6,443 bases of DNA, from the NCBI GenBank assembly GCA_024639035.1, contig JAHEJE010000176.1, positions 1 to 6,443 on the forward strand, read 5' to 3'. The notes under the pieces are model-generated. The model was given only the letters and a program-made list of their open reading frames with translations. It searched no databases and was not told the DNA's origin. The position numbers and the translations under genes are program-made. This DNA comes from Alphaproteobacteria bacterium (GTDB taxonomy: Bacteria; Pseudomonadota; Alphaproteobacteria; Rhizobiales; Aestuariivirgaceae). Within the stretch, counting starts at the first letter, position 1. The number at the start of each line of letters is the position of its first letter. This document shows, piece after piece, positions 1 to 6,302 of this stretch.

Positions 1-666
1 CTTGAAGATCTGTAAATCGCCGGGACCGAGATGCAGCGTCTTGACCGCCGGGCTGGCGCCATCGAGGACGGCTTCAACGCCAGTATAGTTTTCATCTGCC
101 GAGGTCCGCAGGTTCGGGCAATACTCGAACTCACCGCCATCCTCGCCATTCTGGATTGCCAGCGTCACGGTGTAGTTGTTGGTGTCGAAATGCCAGGGAA
201 AGCCGCCGCCCTCCTCGACCACGTTGATGATCACATCGGCCAGCGGATCGGCGTAGCGGTAGAACTTCTCCTCGCCCAGCGCCGCCTGGATGAACGGCGC
301 AAAATGCGGCCACTCGTAGATCGCCCGCAGGATGCTGTCAGGGCCGAAATTGTCGGCCGGCACGAAGGCGTTCGAGCGGTCGTAGAACCGGCGCAACGGG
401 TGGCTTTCCAAAAGGTCAGACTTGTCCTGGGTAAAATAAGCATTGGTGCGGTTGAACGATCGGTGACCGTGCGGCGCCACCCGGTCGGCCTCGGCGACGA
501 GCTCGGGGATTCTTTCCGGCCGGATGAACTGCTGCAACACCGCGCAGCCATCGCCGGCCAGCGCCGTACGGGTGTCGCCAATCACCGCGTCGTATTCGCG
601 CGTTCCGGGGCGGTCGATCGCGAAGCGGTCGGTATCGACATAGTCACGGACATCAATTGCGCCCAT
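1..666 (-). CDS. 2OG-Fe(II) oxygenase, HalD/BesD-like family (C-terminus cut off)
   Basis: Probable cytoplasmic non-haem iron oxygenase that couples 2-oxoglutarate decarboxylation to oxidation of a small substrate. The 222 visible residues contain a double-stranded beta-helix core. H159 and D161 in a F-P-W-H-F-D-T-N-N stretch form the HxD half of the metal triad. GGEFEYCPNLR (178-188) and GPGDLQIFK (214-222) follow, the latter normally lying just before the distal histidine, which is outside the window. The layout matches the family that includes the lysine halogenase BesD and related lysine hydroxylases. From memory of that family, halogenases carry Gly where this protein has Asp161, so hydroxylation is the better guess (inference). 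The ATG at 666 is chosen because GGGAG at 679-675 lies 8 bases upstream; an in-frame GTG at 675 would overlap that site, and an in-frame stop lies at 699-697. There is no signal peptide. The substrate is unknown. The neighbouring gene is divergent and gives no pathway hint. Confidence 0.85.
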   Translation of the reverse strand, partial: MGAIDVRDYVDTDRFAIDRPGTREYDAVIGDTRTALAGDGCAVLQQFIRPERIPELVAEADRVAPHGHRSFNRTNAYFTQDKSDLLESHPLRRFYDRSNAFVPADNFGPDSILRAIYEWPHFAPFIQAALGEEKFYRYADPLADVIINVVEEGGGFPWHFDTNNYTVTLAIQNGEDGGEFEYCPNLRTSADENYTGVEAVLDGASPAVKTLHLGPGDLQIFK

Positions 667-886
667 TGCCGGCACTCCCGCGCGATGCTTAAGGTCTTAC
701 TGAGTTTGCGCCATAAAAGGCAAATGGCAAGCAGAAAACTGCGCCCGCCGTTCACCAATTCAAAACACCGCCGCGACACTATCGAAATCCACTCCAGACT
801 CGCGTAATACAGTGCCTTGATTTCCCACCGAACCATGCCGATTGTGCTAAGAAACCCCATTCGATCCCGAGGACCAGACACATTCC
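667..886. other. Divergent intergenic region
   Basis: This 220-base gap separates the minus-strand oxygenase from the plus-strand ELM1 gene, so it should carry promoters for both. It is more AT-rich than the flanking genes, especially at 690-800. I could not pick sigma70-like boxes that clearly beat background on either strand: the best plus-strand candidates (TTGATT near 817, then GATTGT) match the consensus poorly. Reading frames that cross it look like chance and resemble no protein I know. Confidence 0.5.
675..679 (-). promoter_or_regulatory. Ribosome binding site of the 2OG oxygenase gene
   Basis: GGGAG on the minus strand, 8 bases before the ATG at 666. It supports that ATG over the in-frame GTG at 675-673. 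Confidence 0.6.
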
Positions 887-1987
887 ATGATGGCGGATGA
901 TCGTGCAAACATTCCCGCACCGGGCACCGCGCGCCGGGTGATTCCACCATCGCGGCGCGGCCGCATCTGGGTTCTGGAAGGCGCCCGCCTCGGCGACAAT
1001 TCGCAGGCCCATGCGCTGGCCGAGCGCCTGAGCCCGAATTACCGCAGCCTGAAGCTGTCGTACAATCGTCTGTATGCCCTTCCGAACGCCGTGCTTGGCG
1101 CCACCCGGTTGACCCTCAACACGGCAGAAAGCGACGACCTCTCACCGCCGTGGCCGGACCTCGTCATCAGCACCGGACGCCGCAGCGTTCCGGCCGCGCG
1201 CTGGATAAAGGCCCAGAGCGCCGGCAAGACCCGGGTGGTCCAGATCGGCCGGCCGCGCGCCCCGCTTGACTGGTTCGACATCGTGCTGACGACGCCGCAG
1301 TACGGGCTTCCTGGCGCCGACAATGTCGTCGAACTGACGTTGCCGTTTGTCCGCAACTCCGGCTCGCCGGAGGATCACGCTGGATGGGCGCTGCGCTTTG
1401 CCGATCTGCCCCGGCCGTGGATCGGCGTTTTGACCGGCGGCCAAGGCCATTCCTACAGGTTCGACGATGCCGCCGCCCACAAACTGGCCACGGCCGCCAG
1501 CCGCGTTGCCCACAACGTCGGCGGCAGCCTGCTGGTATCTGCCTCGCCGCGCACCGGACGGGCGAATTCGAAGACCATCGAAAGATCGCTCGTCGTCCCG
1601 GCCCACGTGCACCACTGGACCGGCCGGGAAGACAATCCGCATCAGGCGATCCTGGCCCTGGCCGACCGTTTCATCGTCACCTGCGACAGCGTATCGATGA
1701 TGGCCGAGGCCTGTGCGACCGGCCAACCGGTCGAGCTGTTCAAGTTGGATGCCGCCGGATGGAAGCCGAAATGGCAGGCCCGATCGGGCATTCTGCAAAG
1801 CCTCGCCCGCCAGGGCTGGCTGTCGCCGCCGCGTGACATCGCAGCGGTCCACCGGCGCCTGATTGAAACCGGTCAGGCCGCCTGGCTCGGCGAACCGCCG
1901 CTGCACCAGAACAGCGCCGGACCGGTCGCCCAAGAGCACCGGGCCGCCGTGCGGCGAATTCGCGCCTGGCTGGACGCCCCGCGCTGA
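887..1987 (+). CDS. Mitochondrial fission ELM1 family protein (DUF1022)
   Basis: A complete 366-residue protein of the ELM1/DUF1022 family. It is named after the plant mitochondrial fission factor ELM1 but is widespread in alphaproteobacteria, where its role is not established. Family signatures run in order: WVLEGARLGDNSQAHALAERL-like start (28-48), PDLVISTGRRSVPAARWI (90-107), VVQIGRPR followed by W-F-D-I-V-L-T-T-P-Q-Y-G-L-P (117-142), GVLTGGQ (180-186), SLLVSASPRT (214-223), and a DRFIVTCDSVSMMAEA block leading into TGQPV (260-282). The last block resembles the nucleotide-sugar-binding end of GT-B glycosyltransferases, so a glycosyltransferase-like fold is plausible (inference). No signal peptide or membrane segment is seen. 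Two adjacent ATGs (887, 890) are possible starts; GAGGA at 869-873 is the only Shine-Dalgarno-like sequence and sits rather far upstream (13 bases). The gene appears to be transcribed alone or with the downstream TadG-like gene across a 298-base gap. No terminator was found after it. Confidence 0.9.
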   Translation: MMADDRANIPAPGTARRVIPPSRRGRIWVLEGARLGDNSQAHALAERLSPNYRSLKLSYNRLYALPNAVLGATRLTLNTAESDDLSPPWPDLVISTGRRSVPAARWIKAQSAGKTRVVQIGRPRAPLDWFDIVLTTPQYGLPGADNVVELTLPFVRNSGSPEDHAGWALRFADLPRPWIGVLTGGQGHSYRFDDAAAHKLATAASRVAHNVGGSLLVSASPRTGRANSKTIERSLVVPAHVHHWTGREDNPHQAILALADRFIVTCDSVSMMAEACATGQPVELFKLDAAGWKPKWQARSGILQSLARQGWLSPPRDIAAVHRRLIETGQAAWLGEPPLHQNSAGPVAQEHRAAVRRIRAWLDAPR

Positions 1988-2168
1988 ACAAACCCGGCAC
2001 GTTGTAAAGCACACCTTAACCGGCAGGCCACGATTTAGCAGAAATTGTCATCAATTCCGCCGCCACCGGCGCCGGCAGCCGCGGTCAGTCCTCTACCGTA
2101 TGTCGCGGAATACTGCGAAAGTTCCGGATCCGACACATCCTTCAACCATGTGCATCCAAAAGTAGAAC

Positions 2169-2180
2169 CGGCTCGAGCCG
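2169..2180. repeat. 12-bp perfect palindrome CGGCTCGAGCCG
   Basis: CGGCTCGAGCCG equals its own reverse complement and is followed by TTAAAA. It lies about 105 bases before the ATG of the TadG-like gene. It could be a dimeric regulator site, or a weak 4-bp stem at RNA level, or chance in GC-rich DNA. Confidence 0.4.
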
Positions 2181-2196
2181 TTAAAACACCGGACAG

Positions 2197-2209
2197 ATTT
2201 GCCGCAAAT
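2197..2209. repeat. Inverted repeat ATTTGC-C-GCAAAT
   Basis: Two exact 6-base arms around one central C, 16 bases after the preceding palindrome and 76 bases before the Shine-Dalgarno sequence of the TadG-like gene. The size and position would suit an operator (inference). No regulator in the window is available to assign to it. Confidence 0.4.
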
Positions 2210-2272
2210 TGTAGCGGTTCCGTCCACAGATTTTTCAATCCTGATCATTAGATTTGGTTCCGATCAATATTC

Positions 2273-2280
2273 GGAGGAAG
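2273..2280 (+). promoter_or_regulatory. Strong ribosome binding site that fixes the TadG-like start
   Basis: GGAGGAAG is a near-consensus Shine-Dalgarno sequence. Its GGAGG core ends 8 bases before the ATG at 2286. The longer in-frame start, a TTG at 2199, has no such sequence and would put 29 non-conserved residues ahead of the protein, so 2286 is the start used here. Confidence 0.85.
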
Positions 2281-2285
2281 TCCAG

Positions 2286-3719
2286 ATGCAGTTCAATACA
2301 TTCCGCAGGCACCTGAAGTCCTGCACGACACCACTGCACAGTTGGATCGCCAATGACCGGGGCAACGTGTCATTGATTTTCGGCATGGCGGCGATACCGC
2401 TGGTGGCCGTCGGTACCATGGCGGTGGACTACAGCAATGGCGTTCGCCTGAAGACCGAGATACAGGCCGCAGCCGATGCCGCCGTCCTCGCCGCCGCGAC
2501 CGCGATGGCATCGAACCAGGACGACGTCAGTAAAGTGGCGGTCGCCGAAGATACCTTCGACGCCAACCTGTCGGACAACTCGAGGGCCGCCTTTACCGCG
2601 GTTCCCAACACCGACGTCGACTTCGACAATCGCGTGGTGACGATGACGGTGGCGGTTGCCACCGACCAGCTGGTCACCCGTCTGCTGGCCGACAAGATCA
2701 ACATCAACGTGACGGCGAAAGCCAAGGTCGACGACGGCAATCCGATCTGCCTGATGTCTCTCAACCCGCACGCCAAGGAATCATTGTACATCAACGGCAC
2801 AGCCGACGTGCTGGCCGATGGCTGCTCGGTCCACGTCAATTCCGACGACGACGAAGCCCTTCGCCAGGTCGGCTCAGGTCAGGCCACGGCCGAGAGCTTC
2901 TGCGTTCGCGGCGATTACGACGGCTCGAACTATTCGCCGATGCCGGAAAAGAACTGTGTCAAGGAAGAAGACCCTCTTGAGGAGTATTTTGACACTGCCT
3001 GGTCCTCTGCGGCGATCAATGCGGCAGCCTGCACGGACATCACCACGCTGTTCGGCAAGAAAAATGGCAACAATGCCCCAAGCGAGGTCAAGTTTCTTGA
3101 GCCTGGCGTCTATTGTGGCGACCTGGAAGTGCAGTCCGGCGACACCTTGGTGCTTCTGGGCAGCAAGACCTCAGAGATGTCCGACCCGAACCACAGCCAG
3201 TACGTATTCGTCAATGGTGACATCACCGTTCAGTCCGGCGGCACACTGCGCAACTACCTGTCGCCCAGTGACCCATCGATCGTCGATGGTCTTGGAAATA
3301 TCGTCAATTCCGGCAAATACACCTGGCCCAGCCAGCAGACGCTCCTCATGACGGGAGCAAGCCCGGCAGGCGAGATCAACGTGCTTGGCGGTGGCAATAT
3401 TGAAATCAACGCCAAGGCATCCGGAAACTTTGCTGGCATTGCAATTGCCCAGACACGTGAGGCCGTTCCGTCCAAACCGCATCTGATCACAGGCGGCGGC
3501 GACGTGAACATCAACGGCATCGTCTATATCCCGACGCAGCCGTTGGATATCCGCGGCAACGGCGTGATCGGTGCCAATGCATCGCAATTCGCGATCATGG
3601 CCGACACCATCGACATTCAGGGAACCGGCACTCTGGAGATCCGCATCGGGGCCGACTACCAGGCCGCCGGCCTGCCAGAACTGCCGGAAGCACAGAACCG
3701 GGTCCGCCTGGTCCAATAG
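2286..3719 (+). CDS. TadE/TadG-like pilus-assembly family protein with beta-rich C-terminal part
   Basis: A 477-residue protein with the N-terminal architecture of Flp-pilus TadE/TadG proteins. After a short basic segment comes DRGNVSLIFGMAAIPLVAVG (24-43), continuing into a single hydrophobic helix to about residue 48, then an amphipathic stretch with IQAAADAAVLAAA (59-71). The rest is therefore expected outside the cytoplasm. From about residue 155 the usual TadG von Willebrand A domain is not evident: I see no DxSxS metal site. Instead there is an ICLMSLNP...DGCSVHVNS region, six cysteines (155, 180, 206, 224, 249, 277) that could form disulfides, and from about 274 to 455 many short Gly/Asn-rich beta-strand repeats (GDLEVQSGDTLVLLG, GDITVQSGGTL, GGGNIEINAKASG, GGGDVNINGIVYI, DIQGTGTLEIRI) suggesting a beta-helix. 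No other tad genes are in the window, so a role in Flp pili is not shown. A secreted or surface-anchored structural role is the inference. The gene is monocistronic by its terminators. Confidence 0.85.
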   Translation: MQFNTFRRHLKSCTTPLHSWIANDRGNVSLIFGMAAIPLVAVGTMAVDYSNGVRLKTEIQAAADAAVLAAATAMASNQDDVSKVAVAEDTFDANLSDNSRAAFTAVPNTDVDFDNRVVTMTVAVATDQLVTRLLADKININVTAKAKVDDGNPICLMSLNPHAKESLYINGTADVLADGCSVHVNSDDDEALRQVGSGQATAESFCVRGDYDGSNYSPMPEKNCVKEEDPLEEYFDTAWSSAAINAAACTDITTLFGKKNGNNAPSEVKFLEPGVYCGDLEVQSGDTLVLLGSKTSEMSDPNHSQYVFVNGDITVQSGGTLRNYLSPSDPSIVDGLGNIVNSGKYTWPSQQTLLMTGASPAGEINVLGGGNIEINAKASGNFAGIAIAQTREAVPSKPHLITGGGDVNINGIVYIPTQPLDIRGNGVIGANASQFAIMADTIDIQGTGTLEIRIGADYQAAGLPELPEAQNRVRLVQ

Positions 3720-3742
3720 ACGGGCAACAACGCTAGAGAATT

Positions 3743-3783
3743 GGGGTCGGCTTCTTCAAACCTGCAAGCCGGCCCCTCTTTTT
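3743..3783 (+). terminator. Rho-independent terminator 1 after the TadG-like gene
   Basis: The stem GGGGTCGGCTT (3743-3753) pairs with AAGCCGGCCCC (3766-3776): 11 base pairs including one T-G wobble, with a 12-base loop. TCTTTTT follows directly. It begins 24 bases after the stop codon. Confidence 0.8.
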
Positions 3784-3807
3784 CGCCCCGAACGTCAGCT
3801 GAAAATG

Positions 3808-3846
3808 AAAAACGCGGAGCTGTCCGAAAACAGCTCCGCGCTTTTT
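3808..3846. terminator. Rho-independent terminator 2, likely bidirectional
   Basis: A perfect 11-bp stem, CGCGGAGCTGT (3813-3823) with ACAGCTCCGCG (3830-3840), encloses a 6-base CCGAAA loop. On the plus strand it is followed by CTTTTT. It is preceded by AAAAA (3808-3812), so the minus strand also reads stem then TTTTT. It can therefore stop transcripts from the TadG-like gene and any long transcript from the convergent flavin oxidoreductase, whose stop codon lies about 340 bases away. Confidence 0.9.
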
Positions 3847-4183
3847 CCACCTCGAACTCCGAACTGACAGCACCGCAGCCCTAAGGCGCGATATACGCTG
3901 CCGGCCAGTGCCCGCGGCAGTCACGCTGACCGAGCCTCGATGCACATGTCTCCACATCCATCTCACCGGTCAATCGGAACCACGCAAATCTTCATGGCCT
4001 CACGGCAACAACTGATTATGGCGAGCCACTCTCTGCTATCACCAACCTGAAGTTTCAGGTCATTCCGACGTCCTTTACCGGACCGTGCAAGTGGATAGTC
4101 GCGCAAATTTCTGTTCCGGTCTCGCACGATTTTCGGGTTTTCCACACGACATCCACAGGCAATTTTCAAGCCCATGAAATCAA
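3847..4183. other. Gene-free stretch between convergent genes
   Basis: These 337 bases lie between the bidirectional terminator and the 3' end of the minus-strand flavin oxidoreductase. They hold no open frame with a Shine-Dalgarno sequence or recognisable protein. A minus-strand frame of 78 codons (4199-3963) overlaps the oxidoreductase stop but looks like chance. The only structure seen is a near-perfect 16-base inverted repeat at 4045-4060. Base composition is less GC-rich than the genes. It could be the decayed remains of a gene or simply spacer. Confidence 0.5.
4045..4060. repeat. 16-base inverted repeat ACCTGAA-GT-TTCAGGT
   Basis: Two exact 7-base arms around GT. It has no T tract and no neighbouring start codon, so neither a terminator nor an operator role is supported. 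It may be chance. Confidence 0.3.
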
Positions 4184-6238
4184 TCAGAAATTTTTGCAAA
4201 GCCTGAGGGCGTCGTAGACCGCTGCATGGATGTTGCGCGCCGCCACGGCATCGCCGATGCGGAACAACTGGAAGCCGCCTGCCGGATTGCTCGCGATCTT
4301 CTGCGGGTCGCCAGAGATCAGCGCGCGGTAGTCCACCTCACCGCGATTGACCGAGGCTTCCTTGAGGTCGAAGTAGAGATCGTCGAGCGGCGTCGTGGCG
4401 TATTCGACAACGACCTGATCGACCTGGCGTTCGCCGCAGTCCGTTTCCGTGTACGGGCTGAACAGGCGGGCGGCGATCTTGTTGCCCCGCCGTTCAAGTG
4501 AGTTGACGCGCATCATCGTCGTGATGGTCGTGCCCTTTTCATGCAGCTGCTCGATGTACGGCACCAGATTGAGACCGCCGACCTCGGGGGCAAACATTCG
4601 CTCAGGCGTGACCAGTTCGAACTGTCCGGCCGACCGCACGATGATCTCGGCCGCCGCCAGGCCGGCATGGGCGCCGTTGTCGTCGAACAGCAGAACATCC
4701 TGCGCCGGCTTGACGTCGCCTGAAATGATGTCCCAGCTCGAAACCGCCAGGTCGGTCCCCTGCCCGATCGTCTCGACGCTCGGCAGGCCGCCGGTCGCAA
4801 CGACCACGACATCCGGCTCCAGCGCGGTCACGTCCGCTGCTTCGGCGGTGGTGTTGTAGCGCATGGCGACCCCAAGGCGCTCAAGTTCGGCCAAACGCCA
4901 GTCGACGATACCGATGAACTCCCGCCGCCGCTTGATGCGCGCGGCAAGGGCGATCTGGCCGCCGGCCCGGTCGGCCGCCTCAAGCACGATCACCTCATGG
5001 CCGCGCTCGCCGCTGACCCTGGCCGCCTCGAGCCCCGCCGGCCCCGCTCCGACAATGACGATCCGCCGCGGGCCATCGCTTGCGGTGATGACATGCGGCA
5101 TCGACGCCTCACGGCTGGTCGCCGCATTGTGGATGCACAGTGTCTCGTGGCCTTCGTAGATCCGGTCGAGGCAGTAGGTGGCACCGACGCACGGGCGGAT
5201 TTCCGCCTCGCGCCCGGTTTCGATCTTGTTGACGATGTGCGGATCGGCGATGTGCGGCCTGGTCATGCCGACCATATCCAGCTTGCCCTCGGCCACGGCA
5301 TGGCGGGCGGTCGCCACATCGGTGATGCGTGCGGCGTGAAAAGTCGGAAACTTCGTCTCGGTGCGGACTTCGCCGGCAAAGTCGAGATGCGGCGCCGACG
5401 GCATGCCGGTGATCGGAATGACCCGCGACAATGATTTGTCGTGGTCGACATGGCCGCGGATGACGTTGAGAAAATCGATATCCCCGGTCGCCACCAGCCG
5501 GCGGGCGATCTCCACGCCGTCCTCCCGGCTCAGACCCTTGTCCCACTCCTCGTCGCACGACAGGCGCGGGCCGACGATGAAATCGGGCCCGACCGCCTCG
5601 CGAATGGCCCGGAACAGGCGCAGGCCAAATCGCAGCCGGTTGTCCAGCGAACCGCCATACTCATCGCTGCGCCGGTTGGTCGCCGGAGAATGAAAGCAGT
5701 CGGCCAGATGGCCGTAGCATTCGATCTCGACGCCATCCATGCCGGCTACCTGCATGCGCTGGGCGGCGGTGGCGTATTCGGCCAGGATGCGCTCGATATC
5801 CCAGTCCTCCATTTCCTTGGGAAACGCCCGGTGGGCCGGTTCGCGCACCGGTGAGGCCGACAGAACCGGCAGCCAGTCGCCCTTGTTCCAGTTGGTTCGC
5901 CGGCCCAGGTGAGTAAGCTGGATCATCACCGCACACCCGAACTCGTGACAATCATCGACCAGCCGCTTCAGGTGCGGCACGATTTCGTCCTTGTAGGCAA
6001 GCAGATTGCCGAACGCCGGCGGCGAATCCGGCGAGACGAGGGCCGACCCCGCCGTCATGGTCAGCGCCATGCCCCCCTTGGCCTTCTCGCGGTGATACAG
6101 CCGGTAGCGCTCGGTCGGCATGCCGCCCTCATGGTAGTTCGGCTCGTGTGAAGACGAAAACAGGCGGTTCTTAAGTGTCAGATGTTTGAGTTGATACGGC
6201 TGCAGCAGCGGATCGTTGGCGCGGTGGACCGTGGCCAT
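4184..6238 (-). CDS. NADH:flavin oxidoreductase / DgcA-StcD-like N-methyl amine dehydrogenase
   Basis: A complete 684-residue enzyme with the trimethylamine dehydrogenase / 2,4-dienoyl-CoA reductase layout. Residues 8-340 form an FMN-binding TIM barrel: LTLKNRLFSSSHEP (20-33), QLTHLGRR (107-114), S184-P185...N188-R-R-S-D-E-Y-G-G-S-L (to 197) and D321-MVGMTRPHIADP. A cysteine motif follows: C350, C356 and C368, with Ala at 353 where the usual four-cysteine set has its second Cys. Residues 391-421 are a Rossmann FAD site (VGAGPAG, 396-402). The C-terminus is FRIGDAVAARNIHAAVYDAL (659-678), then RLCKNF. By memory, its closest relatives are dimethylglycine demethylase DgcA and stachydrine/N-methylproline demethylase StcD, which oxidatively remove N-methyl groups in betaine catabolism and pass electrons to a partner. 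The substrate here is unproven. The start ATG at 6238 is preceded by GAGGGAG with 9-base spacing. The enzyme is cytoplasmic. The upstream co-oriented gene ends 64 bases away. Confidence 0.88.
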   Translation of the reverse strand: MATVHRANDPLLQPYQLKHLTLKNRLFSSSHEPNYHEGGMPTERYRLYHREKAKGGMALTMTAGSALVSPDSPPAFGNLLAYKDEIVPHLKRLVDDCHEFGCAVMIQLTHLGRRTNWNKGDWLPVLSASPVREPAHRAFPKEMEDWDIERILAEYATAAQRMQVAGMDGVEIECYGHLADCFHSPATNRRSDEYGGSLDNRLRFGLRLFRAIREAVGPDFIVGPRLSCDEEWDKGLSREDGVEIARRLVATGDIDFLNVIRGHVDHDKSLSRVIPITGMPSAPHLDFAGEVRTETKFPTFHAARITDVATARHAVAEGKLDMVGMTRPHIADPHIVNKIETGREAEIRPCVGATYCLDRIYEGHETLCIHNAATSREASMPHVITASDGPRRIVIVGAGPAGLEAARVSGERGHEVIVLEAADRAGGQIALAARIKRRREFIGIVDWRLAELERLGVAMRYNTTAEAADVTALEPDVVVVATGGLPSVETIGQGTDLAVSSWDIISGDVKPAQDVLLFDDNGAHAGLAAAEIIVRSAGQFELVTPERMFAPEVGGLNLVPYIEQLHEKGTTITTMMRVNSLERRGNKIAARLFSPYTETDCGERQVDQVVVEYATTPLDDLYFDLKEASVNRGEVDYRALISGDPQKIASNPAGGFQLFRIGDAVAARNIHAAVYDALRLCKNF

Positions 6239-6247
6239 GCTGGAATA

Positions 6248-6254
6248 CTCCCTC
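6248..6254 (-). promoter_or_regulatory. Ribosome binding site of the flavin oxidoreductase
   Basis: GAGGGAG on the minus strand, 9 bases before the ATG at 6238. It supports that start. Confidence 0.75.
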
Positions 6255-6302
6255 TAAGGGTGCGGCGTTCGCAAACATCATTCAAACAATAGCGGACAAA
6301 AA

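Larger units (their letters stand above)
1988..2285. other. Intergenic region upstream of the TadG-like gene
   Basis: This stretch has no credible gene. Short open frames here have no Shine-Dalgarno sequence and Pro/Ala/Ser-rich, low-information translations. It should hold the promoter of the TadG-like gene. It contains two short exact palindromes (2169-2180 and 2197-2209), and its last 80 bases are AT-richer than the rest. TAGATT around 2249 is a possible -10 box, but no matching -35 was convincing. No terminator hairpin with a T tract was seen for the preceding ELM1 gene. Confidence 0.5.

Noticed and set aside
31..807. 258-codon plus-strand open frame over the oxygenase gene
   Set aside because: The opposite strand encodes the HxD oxygenase with consistent motifs. 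This frame shows no family features and runs through the intergenic region.
582..950. 122-codon minus-strand open frame across the divergent intergenic region
   Set aside because: It overlaps the 5' ends of two well-supported genes, has no clear ribosome binding site and resembles no known protein.
1142..2014. 290-codon minus-strand open frame inside the ELM1 gene
   Set aside because: It is antisense to a gene with clear family motifs, and its translation is Arg/Gly/Ala-rich with no recognisable domain. Long antisense frames are expected in GC-rich DNA.
2045..2251. 68-codon plus-strand open frame upstream of the TadG-like gene
   Set aside because: It has a Pro/Ala-rich, low-complexity start, no ribosome binding site, and overlaps the probable promoter region.
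2199..2285. 29-residue N-terminal extension of the TadG-like protein from a TTG
   Set aside because: The ATG at 2286 has a near-consensus Shine-Dalgarno sequence at ideal spacing, while the TTG has none and lies inside a palindrome.
2286..3719. A complete Flp/Tad pilus locus
   Set aside because: Only one TadG-like gene is present. The flanking genes are an ELM1 protein and a flavin oxidoreductase, with no TadA ATPase, TadB/C, RcpA or Flp pilin in the window.
3963..4199. 78-codon minus-strand open frame overlapping the end of the flavin oxidoreductase
   Set aside because: No Shine-Dalgarno sequence precedes its ATG, the overlap lies within the conserved C-terminus of the other gene, and the translation has no recognisable features.
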